Of a stretch of 64,000 nt of DNA, positions 26,987 to 35,408 are shown piece by piece. The number at the start of each line of letters is the position of its first letter. The stretch's first letter is position 1. Source of the stretch: Streptomyces toyocaensis. Its GTDB lineage: Bacteria > Actinomycetota > Actinomycetes > Streptomycetales > Streptomycetaceae. The position numbers and the translations under genes were made by a program. The stretch is from the NCBI RefSeq assembly GCF_000725125.1, contig NZ_JFCB01000017.1, positions 93,974-157,973 of the forward strand, given 5' to 3'. The notes beneath the pieces were generated by a model that did no database searches, had not been told where the DNA came from, and saw only the letters and a program-made list of their open reading frames with translations.

Positions 26987-27787
26987 TCACAGCCCGAAGC
27001 GACGCTGGAGGTCTCCCAGCTGTCCGGGAAGGCGCGGTGCCCCACCCGTCTGCCCCTGCCCGCCCGGGACGCCGCCCCCGGGCACCCCGGGCTCGTGCGG
27101 AGCGACCCCCGTGGCCTGCTCCGCCATCAGCGTCTCGGAGGACTGCAGCAGTACCGTGCCCGCCCCCACGAACTCGAACTGGTGCTCCTCGCCTGACGCC
27201 CCGCCCAGGCCCGTCATCGCACGTAGACCGCCCATCAGGCCGGTCATGTACCCGTGGTCGTAGTGGTGGCACGGGGACGGGCAGTCCGCCCAGCCGACCA
27301 GCGCCTGCGGGTCCACGCGGATCGGCGGCTCCATGAACACCACCGGACCGTTTGATGCGGCGACGAACTTCCCGGTTCCGATCAGCGTCAAAAAACCCGG
27401 CACGATCGATTGTTTCAGCGACAGACTTGGCTGAAAAGCTAGCAAGTTGCCCGAGCGAATGGTCAGGTTGCCGTCTTCCAGATCGTACGAATTCACGTCG
27501 AAGGCCCGGTCGGCGAGGAGCATCTTGCCCGAGCCCTCCGCCACCACCCAGTCGCTTGCGTGCAGAGGCGAATGGAACGACGTACGGACAAGTCGGTCGA
27601 GTCGCCCGTGCCCGATGCCGTTGAACTCGATCGATCCGTAGTAGGCGATCATCTTCCCCTTCTGCATGAACCACTGGGTGCCCTTGAGCTCCACGCAGAA
27701 GGTGTAGTGATCGACGTTGTCGTCGGACGGCAGGGTCACCGGGTCGTGGACCACGGGCCCGGCGCCCGGCGTTGCGTACGTGCTCAA
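26987..27787 (-). CDS. AIM24 family protein, copy 3 (long)
   Basis: This 266-residue protein belongs to the AIM24 (TIGR00266-like) family of double-psi beta-sandwich proteins, named after a mitochondrial protein and of unknown molecular role in bacteria. Family features include FMQKGKMIAYYGSIEF, GEEHQFEFVGAGTVLLQSSE and the VDPQALVGW strand. A Gly/Pro/Gln-rich tail follows at about residues 225-266. The start is a TTG, supported by GGAGGAG seven bases upstream and by a TTGA overlap with the preceding gene's stop. It is the last gene of a three-gene operon of paralogues. Confidence 0.88.
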   Translation of the reverse strand: MSTYATPGAGPVVHDPVTLPSDDNVDHYTFCVELKGTQWFMQKGKMIAYYGSIEFNGIGHGRLDRLVRTSFHSPLHASDWVVAEGSGKMLLADRAFDVNSYDLEDGNLTIRSGNLLAFQPSLSLKQSIVPGFLTLIGTGKFVAASNGPVVFMEPPIRVDPQALVGWADCPSPCHHYDHGYMTGLMGGLRAMTGLGGASGEEHQFEFVGAGTVLLQSSETLMAEQATGVAPHEPGVPGGGVPGGQGQTGGAPRLPGQLGDLQRRFGL

Positions 27788-28434
27788 AGCTTCTCCTCCG
27801 ACGCCTGGACGTACACGGCACCGCTGCCGCTCAGCTCCAACTGGAAGGCCTCGCCGGAGCCCCGGCCCACCATGTCCCGCCAGCCGAGGGCGGTCGACAG
27901 CTTGTTGCGGACGTCACCGTGATGGGCGACGTAGGCCTGCGGGTCGACGTGCACCGGCCGCTGCGGGGTGATCGGGACCTCGATCACCCCTCCGTGCGCC
28001 ATCACGGCGACGGAGCCGTGCCCCTTCAGCGAGGTGGTGAACAGCCCCTGCCCGGAGACCTGCCCCCGGACCATGCCCATCACCCCGCCCTGGGAGCCGA
28101 GGAACACCGTGCCCCGCTCCAGCGTGCCCTCGAAGGCGAGCAGCCGGTCGGCCTCGACGTACAGCGTGTCCCCGGCGAGGTCGATCACCTGGATGTGATG
28201 GCCGCCGTGCCCGAACAGGACGGTGCCGCTGCCCTCGACGGTCATCAGGGGCGTGTCCTCGTCGGCCACGCGCCGGCCGATCATCGAGACCAGCCCGCCC
28301 TGGCCGCCGCTCAGGTTGGGGGTGAAGCTCACCTCTCCCCGGTACGCGAGCATCGCGCCGCGCTGGCTGAACAGCCGCTGACCGGGCGTCACGGCCGCCT
28401 CGACCATCTTCGCGTTGATCTCCCGGAAGGCCAT
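27784..28434 (-). CDS. AIM24 family protein, copy 2
   Basis: This 216-residue AIM24 paralogue begins MAFREINAKMVEAAVTPGQRL. It carries RGAMLAYRGEVSFT, VEGSGTVLFGHGG, LYVEADRLLAFEGTLERG and VDPQAYVAHHGDV, which align by eye with copy 1. Gly-rich turns suggest an all-beta fold, and there is no signal peptide or membrane segment. Its start is one base from the upstream stop and its own stop overlaps the next start, so all three copies are translated as one unit. Confidence 0.9.
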   Translation of the reverse strand: MAFREINAKMVEAAVTPGQRLFSQRGAMLAYRGEVSFTPNLSGGQGGLVSMIGRRVADEDTPLMTVEGSGTVLFGHGGHHIQVIDLAGDTLYVEADRLLAFEGTLERGTVFLGSQGGVMGMVRGQVSGQGLFTTSLKGHGSVAVMAHGGVIEVPITPQRPVHVDPQAYVAHHGDVRNKLSTALGWRDMVGRGSGEAFQLELSGSGAVYVQASEEKL

Positions 28435-28435
28435 G

Positions 28436-29068
28436 TCAGACGTCCCCCGCGATCGTGTTGCGCTCACTGGGCTGGACGTAGACCACCCCGTCGCCCTCGA
28501 ACCGGATCTGGAAGGCCTCGCCGCCGCCCTCTCCCATCAGCGTGCGGAAGGTCACACCCGACTGGAAGGACTGCCGCAGGTCCCCCTGGTGGGCCACATA
28601 GGCGCCCGGGTCGACCGTCAGCGGGTACTGCGGGCTGACCCGGAGCAGCACGGCCGGCCCGTCCGACAGGAGCGCCGCCTGGCCGTGCCCCTCGACCGTG
28701 GTCGTGAACAGCCCGTTGCCCTGCGAGGCACCGCGCAGGCCCGTGAACGTGGTCCCGGTGCGCAGCCCTCCGTCCGTCGCCAGCAGATTGCTGGACTCCA
28801 CGTACAGCTTGTCGCCCCGCAGCCCCACCAGATTGATCTCCGAGGCCCGGTCCGCGAAAAAGCAGGTCCCGTGCCCCTTCACCTCCATCAGCGTCATCTG
28901 CTCACCCGTGAGCCGCCGGGTCACCATCCCCCGCAGGCCCTCACCGCCACCGCTGAGCTTCCTGAAGGCCATCTCGCCGTCGTACGCGACCATGGAGCCG
29001 TTCTTCGCCTTCACGGCATCCCCGGTCATGTCGACGGCGAGCACCTTGCTGCTCTGAAGTCGGAACAT
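28436..29068 (-). CDS. AIM24 family protein, copy 1
   Basis: This 210-residue first gene of the AIM24 operon begins MFRLQSSKVLAVDMTGDAVKAK. It has the repeated family motifs NGSMVAYDGEMAF, VKGHGTCFFADRA, LYVESSNLLATDGGLRTG and VDPGAYVAHQGDL. An in-frame GTG at 29074 is an alternative start, and neither has a clear ribosome binding site, so the transcript may be leaderless. Triplicated AIM24 genes are common in Streptomyces and Bacillus-like genomes, and heteromeric assembly is possible, but no role is proved. Confidence 0.9.
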   Translation of the reverse strand: MFRLQSSKVLAVDMTGDAVKAKNGSMVAYDGEMAFRKLSGGGEGLRGMVTRRLTGEQMTLMEVKGHGTCFFADRASEINLVGLRGDKLYVESSNLLATDGGLRTGTTFTGLRGASQGNGLFTTTVEGHGQAALLSDGPAVLLRVSPQYPLTVDPGAYVAHQGDLRQSFQSGVTFRTLMGEGGGEAFQIRFEGDGVVYVQPSERNTIAGDV

Positions 29069-29265
29069 CGCCACGGTTGCGACGGTAGCGGCACTTTTGC
29101 CCCCGCCGACAGATGCTCGGGGCGGAGTCGGACCCCGACCGGACCCTGGGCGGACCCCCTCGCGTGGTCGCGGGCGGGATTTGCCACAATGGACGCGCGC
29201 TTGTGCGCGTGTTCACAAGCTGTCCGACCCGTCGACGCCGACGTCTCTCCCACCGAAGGTGACCC

Positions 29266-29610
29266 GTGGACATCAAGACCGCCTCCGCCCTCCGCCGCCT
29301 CCGCCTGGTCTCGGGCCCCGAAGCGATCTCGTTCCTGCTGCTGCTCGTCTGCTCGGTCCTGAAGCGGACCACGGACTTCAACGCCGTCCCGGTGATGGGC
29401 GCCGTCCACGGCTTCCTCTTCGTCCTGTACGTGCTCTTCTGGGCCGACGCCTGGAACCGTGCCAAGTGGTCGCTGGGCACCGCCGCCTTCTACTTCCTGA
29501 TGTCGGTCCTGCCCACCGGCGGCTTCTTCGCCGAACGCCGGCTCAAGCGGGAGGCCGAGGACGCGGTGATCGCCTCCCGCGCCCGCACCGAAGGTGTCGT
29601 GAACGCATGA
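29266..29610 (+). CDS. DUF3817 membrane protein, copy 1
   Basis: This 114-residue membrane protein of the DUF3817 family has three hydrophobic segments, including GPEAISFLLLLVCSVLK, GAVHGFLFVLYVLFWADAW and the C-terminal FYFLMSVLPTGGFFAERRL. The family motif H-G-x-L-(F/Y)-V-L-Y is present. Start is GTG at 29266 behind GGTGA. It is translationally coupled to the thiamine-binding protein (ATGA), and a second DUF3817 copy sits at 31470. The function is unknown; related families have been considered as small transporters or stress proteins. Confidence 0.85.
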   Translation: MDIKTASALRRLRLVSGPEAISFLLLLVCSVLKRTTDFNAVPVMGAVHGFLFVLYVLFWADAWNRAKWSLGTAAFYFLMSVLPTGGFFAERRLKREAEDAVIASRARTEGVVNA

Positions 29611-29909
29611 TCGTCGCCTTCTCCGTGACGCCGCTCGGTGTCGGCGAGGACGTGGGGGACTACGTCGCCGACGCCGTGCGGGTGGTCCGCGAGTCCGGGC
29701 TGCCGAACCGCACCGACGCCATGTTCACCTCGGTCGAGGGCGACTGGGACGAGGTGATGGACGTGGTGAGGCGCGCCGTGGCCGCCGTGGAGGCGCGCGC
29801 CCCGCGCGTCTCCCTGGTGCTCAAGGCGGACATCCGCCCGGGTGTGGCGGACGGTCTCACGTCGAAGGTCGAGACCGTCGAACGTCACCTGGCGCAGCGC
29901 GACGGCTGA
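29607..29909 (+). CDS. MTH1187/YkoF-like thiamine-binding protein
   Basis: This 100-residue ferredoxin-like protein of the MTH1187 (DUF77) group starts MIVAFSVTPLGVGEDVGDYVADAV. It carries ALYX-like hallmarks SGLPNRTDAMFTSVEGDWDEVM and VLKADIRPG. Members bind thiamine or hydroxymethylpyrimidine-type ligands as dimers. The ATG overlaps the stop of the upstream DUF3817 gene, which suggests the two act together, perhaps with the membrane protein as the transport partner; that link is inference. Confidence 0.85.
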   Translation: MIVAFSVTPLGVGEDVGDYVADAVRVVRESGLPNRTDAMFTSVEGDWDEVMDVVRRAVAAVEARAPRVSLVLKADIRPGVADGLTSKVETVERHLAQRDG

Positions 29910-29964
29910 CGCCTGACGGCGGACCGATGGGCGAGACAGGGCTGACCGACATATGACCGGCCGG

Positions 29965-29970
29965 TAGGGT
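29965..29970 (+). promoter_or_regulatory. -10 box of a leaderless promoter
   Basis: TAGGGT lies seven bases before the GTG start at 29978. This is the usual -10 to start-codon distance for leaderless Streptomyces mRNAs and supports that start. Confidence 0.5.
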
Positions 29971-29977
29971 CTGGGGC

Positions 29978-30487
29978 GTGCCGAAGCCGCTCAGTCTCTC
30001 GTTCGACCCCATCGCCCGCGCCGACGAGCTGTGGAAGCAGCGCTGGGGAAACGTGCCGTCGATGGCCGCGATCACCTCGATCATGCGGGCGCACCAGATC
30101 CTGCTGGCCGAGGTCGACGCGGTGGTCAAACCGTACGGGCTCACGTTCGCGCGGTACGAGGCCCTGGTGCTGCTGACCTTCTCCAAGTCCGGCGAGCTGC
30201 CGATGTCCAAGATCGGCGAGCGGCTGATGGTGCACCCCACGTCGGTGACGAACACCGTCGACCGCCTGGTGCGCTCGGGCCTGGTCGCCAAGCGCCCCAA
30301 CCCCAACGACGGCCGCGGCACCCTCGCGACCATCACCGGCAAGGGCCGCGAGGTGGTCGAGGCCGCCACTCGCGACCTGATGGCGATGGACTTCGGCCTG
30401 GGCGCCTACGACGCCGAGGAGTGCGCCGAACTCTTCGCCATCCTCCGCCCCCTGCGCCTGGCGGCGGGGGACTTCGCGGAGGAGTGA
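29978..30487 (+). CDS. MarR family transcriptional regulator
   Basis: This 169-residue MarR-type regulator carries the recognition helix LPMSKIGERLMVHPTSVTNTV, the wing NPNDGRGTLATITGKG, and an N-terminal dimerisation helix containing WGNVPSMAAITSIMRAHQILL. The start at GTG 29978 is supported by a TAGGGT box seven bases upstream, with no ribosome binding site, pointing to leaderless translation. It is on the same strand as DUF3817 and the thiamine-binding protein but probably has its own promoter. The regulon is unknown. Confidence 0.9.
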   Translation: MPKPLSLSFDPIARADELWKQRWGNVPSMAAITSIMRAHQILLAEVDAVVKPYGLTFARYEALVLLTFSKSGELPMSKIGERLMVHPTSVTNTVDRLVRSGLVAKRPNPNDGRGTLATITGKGREVVEAATRDLMAMDFGLGAYDAEECAELFAILRPLRLAAGDFAEE

Positions 30488-30621
30488 GGTCCGCGGCGGA
30501 AGCGGCAGCCCCGGGACACGTGCGTGGACGTTCACGGGACATGACGGCACCGTGGGTCCCCGGGCCCCGGGTCTGGTCGGGACGCGGCCGCTCACAGGCG
30601 GTGTGCCATGAACGGGCAGTG

Positions 30622-31356
30622 ATGGTGAAGATCGAACGGACTGACTCGCGTACGTGGCCGGATGCGCACCTCAAGGAGCTCTTCAGTGAAGGCTTCCCGG
30701 AGTTCATCACTGCTGACCGGCTGGTGAAGGAGTACATAGGCAGGGTCGGAGAGTGGTTCGCCGATGTGAACCTCATGCTGGTGGATGACCGCGATGTGCC
30801 AGTGGCCTCGGGCTGGGGCGTCCCGATCCGCTGGGACGGGCTGCCGAAGTCTCTCCCCACGGGGTATACCCAGGCTCTGGTCCGCGCCGTCGAGGGCCGT
30901 GAACAAGGCATCGAACCCAACACCCTCGTGATCTGCGGGGCGATCGTCACCCCGTCGCTGAAGGCACGCGGACTGGCGGGGGAGACCCTCAAGGCGCTCC
31001 GTCGGACAGCGGGACAAGCCGGATGGGACCGGGTCGTAGCCCCGGTCCGCCCGACGATGAAGGCCCGGTATCCGTTGACGCCGATCGAGAACTTCATGCG
31101 GTGGAGCCGCGAGGACGGCATGGCTCTTGACCCCTGGATTCGAACCCACCAGCGCCTTGGCGCCACGATACTGGCGGCCGCTCCGGCGTCGCAGACCATG
31201 ACCGGCACGGTTGCCGAGTGGGAGCACTGGACCGGAATGACCTTCCCCGAGTCGGGTGACTACGTGATCCCTGACGGACTCAGCGTCCTGCGGATCGACC
31301 GCTCGGCCGATGAGGGCGTCTATCAGGAGCCCAACGTCTGGATGCAGCACAGCTGA
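30622..31356 (+). CDS. GNAT-like acetyltransferase
   Basis: This 244-residue protein has features of the GNAT fold: a long segment leading to LVICGAIVTPSLKARGLAGE, which resembles the acetyl-CoA-binding R-G-x-G-x-A motif, followed by TLKALRRTAGQAGW and HQRLGATILAAAP. The substrate is unknown. The ATG at 30622 was chosen; the ribosome binding site is weak. Base and codon use (more A/T at third positions, as in CTTGACCCC and ACGATA) differs from its neighbours, so it may be a later arrival between the two DUF3817 genes. Confidence 0.65.
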   Translation: MVKIERTDSRTWPDAHLKELFSEGFPEFITADRLVKEYIGRVGEWFADVNLMLVDDRDVPVASGWGVPIRWDGLPKSLPTGYTQALVRAVEGREQGIEPNTLVICGAIVTPSLKARGLAGETLKALRRTAGQAGWDRVVAPVRPTMKARYPLTPIENFMRWSREDGMALDPWIRTHQRLGATILAAAPASQTMTGTVAEWEHWTGMTFPESGDYVIPDGLSVLRIDRSADEGVYQEPNVWMQHS

Positions 31357-31456
31357 ACCGGGCCGCCGCGCTTCTCTCCTCAGGCGCGGGGACGACGCCT
31401 CCGTCGGCGCGAACGGTTCAGCGTGACCCGGGCCAAGATCTCCCGGAACGGCCCGT

Positions 31457-31462
31457 TACGCT
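31457..31462 (+). promoter_or_regulatory. -10 box of a leaderless promoter
   Basis: TACGCT lies seven bases before the ATG at 31470, which favours that ATG over the GTG at 31464 as the start of the second DUF3817 gene. Confidence 0.45.
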
Positions 31463-31469
31463 CGTGTCC

Positions 31470-31808
31470 ATGAAGAAGAGCGTGCTGACCCGCTACCGGG
31501 TCATGGCCTACGTCACCGGTGTCCTCCTCGTCGCGTTGACCTTCGGCATGATCGGGAAGTACGCGTTCGAGCTGGATGCCGCCGAAGACTTCACCCAGGT
31601 GGTCAGCATCGCGCACGGCTGGCTCTACGTCCTGTACCTGATCTTCGCCTTCGATCTCGGTTCCAAGGCGAAGTGGCCGGTCAAGAAGCAGCTGTGGGTC
31701 CTGCTGGCCGGCACTGTTCCCACCGCCGCGTTCTTCGTGGAGCGCCGGATCAGCCGCGAGCTGGACGCGAAGAGCATGGGCGACGCCCCCGCGGTGGCCA
31801 AGGCGTAG
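31470..31808 (+). CDS. DUF3817 membrane protein, copy 2
   Basis: This 112-residue paralogue of the protein at 29266 has three hydrophobic segments, the motif SIAHGWLYVLYLIFAFDLGSKAKW and the end AGTVPTAAFFVERRISREL, which aligns closely with copy 1. The TACGCT box seven bases before the ATG suggests a leaderless mRNA. The pair may have arisen by tandem duplication, with a MarR gene and a GNAT-like gene now lying between. The next gene is icmA, about 80 bases on, but a strong palindrome separates them. Confidence 0.85.
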   Translation: MKKSVLTRYRVMAYVTGVLLVALTFGMIGKYAFELDAAEDFTQVVSIAHGWLYVLYLIFAFDLGSKAKWPVKKQLWVLLAGTVPTAAFFVERRISRELDAKSMGDAPAVAKA

Positions 31809-31859
31809 CGTTTCGCGTCACCGCCGTACGGAGCAGCGTGCGGCGGTCTGCCATCGACA

Positions 31860-31881
31860 TTTACTTGGACGTCCTAGTAAA
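31860..31881. promoter_or_regulatory. Near-perfect 22-bp palindrome, candidate operator of icmA
   Basis: The half TTTACTTGGAC is followed by GTCCTAGTAAA, with ten of eleven positions paired. It lies nine bases before the icmA start, where the core promoter should be. The shape and size fit a TetR-family operator. Confidence 0.7.
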
Positions 31882-31890
31882 TTCGAAGGT

Positions 31891-33591
31891 ATGGACGCTG
31901 ACGTCATCGAGGAGGGCCGCCGACGCTGGCAGGCCCGGTACGACGCCGCGCGCAAGCGCGACGCAGACTTCACCACGCTCTCCGGCGATCCCGTGGAGCC
32001 GGTGTACGGTCCCCGGCCCGGGGACACCTATGAGGGGTTCGAGCGGATCGGCTGGCCGGGTGAGTACCCCTTCACCCGCGGTCTGTATCCGACCGGCTAC
32101 CGGGGGCGGACGTGGACCATCCGGCAGTTCGCCGGGTTCGGGAACGCCGAGCAGACCAACGAGCGGTACAAGATGATCCTCGGCAACGGAGGGGGCGGCC
32201 TCTCCGTCGCCTTCGACATGCCGACGCTCATGGGCCGCGACTCCGACGACCCGCGCTCGCTGGGCGAGGTCGGCCACTGCGGCGTGGCGATCGACTCGGC
32301 GGCCGACATGGAGGTGCTGTTCCGGGACATCCCGCTCGGTGACGTCACCACGTCGATGACGATCAGCGGGCCCGCCGTGCCCGTCTTCTGCATGTACCTC
32401 GTCGCCGCCGAGCGCCAGGGCGTCGACCCCGCCGTGCTCAACGGCACGCTGCAGACGGACATCTTCAAGGAGTACATCGCGCAGAAGGAGTGGCTCTTCC
32501 AGCCGGAGCCCCATCTGCGCCTCATCGGCGACCTGATGGAGCACTGCGCGGCCGGCATCCCCGCCTACAAGCCGCTGTCGGTGTCCGGCTACCACATCCG
32601 CGAGGCCGGTGCCACGGCCGCGCAGGAGCTGGCGTACACGCTCGCGGACGGCTTCGGGTACGTCGAGCTGGGACTCAGCCGCGGCCTCGACGTCGACGTC
32701 TTCGCCCCCGGCCTCTCCTTCTTCTTCGACGCGCACGTCGACTTCTTCGAGGAGATCGCCAAGTTCCGCGCCGCGCGGCGCATCTGGGCGCGCTGGATGC
32801 GGGACGTGTACGGCGCGAAGAGCGACAAGGCGCAGTGGCTGCGGTTCCACACCCAGACCGCCGGTGTCTCGCTGACCGCGCAGCAGCCGTACAACAACGT
32901 CGTACGGACCGCGGTCGAGGCGCTGGCCGCCGTGCTCGGCGGGACCAACTCCCTCCACACCAACGCCCTCGACGAGACCCTCGCGCTCCCCAGCGAGCAG
33001 GCCGCCGAGATCGCCCTGCGCACGCAGCAGGTGCTGATGGAGGAGACCGGCGTCGGCAACGTCGCGGACCCGCTGGGCGGTTCCTGGTACGTCGAGCAGC
33101 TCACGGACCGGATCGAGGCGGACGCCGAGAAGATCTTCGAGCAGATCAAGGAGCGGGGTCTGCGCGCCCACCCGGACGGGCAGCACCCGATCGGGCCGAT
33201 CACCTCCGGCATCCTGCGCGGCATCGAGGACGGCTGGTTCACCGGCGAGATCGCCGAGTCGGCGTTCCGCTACCAGCAGGCGCTGGAGAAGGGCGACAAG
33301 CGGGTCGTGGGCGTCAACGTCCACACCGGGTCGGTCACCGGCGACCTGGAGATCCTGCGGGTCAGCCACGAGGTGGAGCGCGAGCAGGTCCGGCTCCTGG
33401 GCGAGCGCAAGTCGGCCCGCGACGACGGACGGGTGCGCGGCGCGCTCGACGCCATGGTCGCGGCGGCACGCTCCGGCGCCAACATGATCGAGCCGATGCT
33501 CGACGCCGTACGCGCGGAGGCGACGCTCGGCGAGATCTGCGGCGTCCTGCGCGACGAGTGGGGCGTGTACACGGAGCCCGCCGGCTTCTGA
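31891..33591 (+). CDS. icmA: Isobutyryl-CoA mutase large subunit IcmA
   Basis: This 566-residue protein is the substrate-binding subunit of adenosylcobalamin-dependent isobutyryl-CoA mutase, which interconverts isobutyryl-CoA and n-butyryl-CoA and so links valine and butyrate metabolism to polyketide precursors. The TIM-barrel features YPFTRGLYPTGYRGRTWTIR, FDMPTLMGRDSDDP, LSVSGYHIREAGA and LGGTNSLHTNALDE are intact. There is no C-terminal B12 domain, as expected because the small subunit IcmB is separate and not in this window. The length equals that of the S. cinnamonensis protein as I recall it. A 22-bp palindrome overlaps the promoter region, so expression is probably under a repressor. 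Confidence 0.93.
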   Translation: MDADVIEEGRRRWQARYDAARKRDADFTTLSGDPVEPVYGPRPGDTYEGFERIGWPGEYPFTRGLYPTGYRGRTWTIRQFAGFGNAEQTNERYKMILGNGGGGLSVAFDMPTLMGRDSDDPRSLGEVGHCGVAIDSAADMEVLFRDIPLGDVTTSMTISGPAVPVFCMYLVAAERQGVDPAVLNGTLQTDIFKEYIAQKEWLFQPEPHLRLIGDLMEHCAAGIPAYKPLSVSGYHIREAGATAAQELAYTLADGFGYVELGLSRGLDVDVFAPGLSFFFDAHVDFFEEIAKFRAARRIWARWMRDVYGAKSDKAQWLRFHTQTAGVSLTAQQPYNNVVRTAVEALAAVLGGTNSLHTNALDETLALPSEQAAEIALRTQQVLMEETGVGNVADPLGGSWYVEQLTDRIEADAEKIFEQIKERGLRAHPDGQHPIGPITSGILRGIEDGWFTGEIAESAFRYQQALEKGDKRVVGVNVHTGSVTGDLEILRVSHEVEREQVRLLGERKSARDDGRVRGALDAMVAAARSGANMIEPMLDAVRAEATLGEICGVLRDEWGVYTEPAGF

Positions 33592-33623
33592 GCCCCGGCT
33601 CCCGGCCGGACGGGTACGGTCAC

Positions 33624-33661
33624 CCGGCAGGCACGGTGTCCACGGACACGGTGCCTGCCGG
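33624..33661. terminator. Bidirectional terminator between icmA and the YeiH gene
   Basis: An 18-bp stem with one mismatch (arms from CCGGCAGGCAC to GTGCCTGCCGG) lies between the convergent stops at 33591 and 33689. Confidence 0.75.
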
Positions 33662-33688
33662 ACGTGTGTGCGGGGCGCGGCGCCGGGG

Positions 33689-34726
33689 TCAGCCGGACGT
33701 CAGCAGCACCCCGGCGTACGACAGTCCCGCGACGACCACCCACGCGCACAGGCCGAGGACGGCGACGCGGGTGCCGGTGCGGGTCAGGGCGCGCAGGTCG
33801 ACCGCGCTGCCCAGGCCGAACAGGGCGGCGGCGAGCAGGAGTTCCTGGGCGACGTGGGCGGCGTCCAGGGCCGGCGCGGGCAGCAGGCCCGTGCTGCGCA
33901 GCGCCACGGCGGCGAGGAAGCCGACGACGAAGAGGGGGACCAGCGGCACCCGGGCCGCGCCCGCCCCGCGCCCCCTGCGGCGCCGGACGCCCAGGGCGAC
34001 CGCGGCGACGATCGGGGCGAGCAGCGCCACCCGCATCAGCTTCACCAGCACCGCCTCACCGAGCGCCGCACCGCCCGCGGTCTGCGCGGTGGCGACCACC
34101 TGCCCGACGTCGTGCACGCTCGCTCCCGCCCAGCGCCCGAACTCCGCGTCGCTCAGCCCGAGGACGCCCTGCAGCAGCGGCAGTACCGCGATGGCGAGCG
34201 TGCCGCAGAGGGTGACCAGGGCGACCGAGGTGGCCGCGTCCCGTTCGTCGCTGCCCCGGGCCTCGCCCACCGCGCCGATCGCCGACGCCCCGCACACCGC
34301 GTACCCGGCGGCGATCAGCAGGGGCTGGTCGCCGGGCAGCCCGAGGCGTCTGCCGAGCCACCAGGTGCCCAGCAGGGTGACCGTCACCACGCCGAGCACC
34401 ATGAGGACGGTGGCCCAGCCCAGGGCGCGCACGTCGTCGAAGGCGAGCCGCAGCCCGAGGAGCACGATCCCGGCCCGCATCAGCCGCTTCCCCGCGAACG
34501 ACAGCCCCGGCCGCCCGGTGGCCCGTACGACGGCCCCGAGCCGGGGCAGGTGCGCGGCCGCGATGCCGAGCACGACGGCGGCGGTGAGCATCGGCACGCC
34601 CGGCACGACCCGGTGCACGGCCCAGGCGACGGCCACCCCGAGTGCCGCGAGCGCGAGTCCGGGTCCGCGGGGGGTGGCCGGACGGTTCGCGGCGGGCGCG
34701 GCGGACCGTTCCTTCAGCAGCGCCAT
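33689..34726 (-). CDS. YeiH/UPF0324 family membrane transporter
   Basis: This 345-residue protein has about ten transmembrane helices and the family motifs MLTAAVVLGIAAAHL, FAGKRLMRAGIVLLGLRL, AAGYAVCGASAIGAV and SVHDVGQVVATA. It is a predicted anion exporter of the YeiH group, proposed for sulfate or sulfite. Its ATG overlaps the stop of the cysteine dioxygenase gene (TGATG). That coupling supports a job in removing sulfur oxyanions released during cysteine catabolism, but this is inferred. Confidence 0.88.
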   Translation of the reverse strand: MALLKERSAAPAANRPATPRGPGLALAALGVAVAWAVHRVVPGVPMLTAAVVLGIAAAHLPRLGAVVRATGRPGLSFAGKRLMRAGIVLLGLRLAFDDVRALGWATVLMVLGVVTVTLLGTWWLGRRLGLPGDQPLLIAAGYAVCGASAIGAVGEARGSDERDAATSVALVTLCGTLAIAVLPLLQGVLGLSDAEFGRWAGASVHDVGQVVATAQTAGGAALGEAVLVKLMRVALLAPIVAAVALGVRRRRGRGAGAARVPLVPLFVVGFLAAVALRSTGLLPAPALDAAHVAQELLLAAALFGLGSAVDLRALTRTGTRVAVLGLCAWVVVAGLSYAGVLLTSG

Positions 34727-35316
34727 CAGCGGTCGGCCGGCTGGGGGTAGACGCGGCGGACGCTGGTGCCGGAGCGGGATATGTCGGCGCCGTAGACGTG
34801 CAGGGACACCGCCGTGCCGGGGCCGCCGTTCCAGACCCGGTGGATGTCCCCGGGCGGGGCGAAGCCGCATACCTCGCCGCGCTCGTTGACCACGTCGGCG
34901 GTGGCGACCAGCCGTGGGCCGGCGTCCGGGCCGGTGGCCGGCAGCAGCCGGTACCGCCGCTCGTGCTCCCGGCCCTCGTGGACGCCGGTGGTGCACCAGG
35001 CGATGTGGTCGTGCACGGAGGTGCCCTGGCCGGGCAGCCAGACCAGGGCGACGAGGGAGAAGCTGCCGTCGTGCTCGGCGTGCAGCAGGTGCTGCCGGTA
35101 GCGCTCCGGGTCGCTCTCGCGCTGCTCGGGGGTGAGCAGGTCGGGGGCGCCCAGGTGCGGGGCCAGGCACTCGCCGACGAGGTGGGCCGTGGGGTCGGGC
35201 GGCAGTCCGCGTCCGACGGTGCCCCGGATGTCGGCGATCAGGGCGGCGAGGCGTGCGGTGGGGCGCGGGACCGTGAAGGCGCCCGGAAGGCTCGTGGCAC
35301 TGGGGGCGGAAGGCAT
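34726..35316 (-). CDS. Cysteine dioxygenase family protein
   Basis: This 196-residue cupin-fold non-heme iron enzyme should oxidise L-cysteine to cysteine sulfinic acid. Iron ligands are visible in SVHDHIAWC (two His) and in PPGDIHRVWN (third His), with GVHEGREHERRYRL in between, and the length is normal for bacterial Cdo. It is followed without a gap by a YeiH transporter and preceded by a LysR gene on the same strand, 92 bases away. The cassette suggests regulated disposal of excess cysteine. Confidence 0.9.
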   Translation of the reverse strand: MPSAPSATSLPGAFTVPRPTARLAALIADIRGTVGRGLPPDPTAHLVGECLAPHLGAPDLLTPEQRESDPERYRQHLLHAEHDGSFSLVALVWLPGQGTSVHDHIAWCTTGVHEGREHERRYRLLPATGPDAGPRLVATADVVNERGEVCGFAPPGDIHRVWNGGPGTAVSLHVYGADISRSGTSVRRVYPQPADR

Positions 35317-35408
35317 ACCGGGAGCGTCCGGCAGGCGGACGCATTACGTCCAACGCGAGTTTCTTCGCCTTTCCCAAGCGCCGCTTATGGATCGGGGTGC
35401 CCGGGGGA

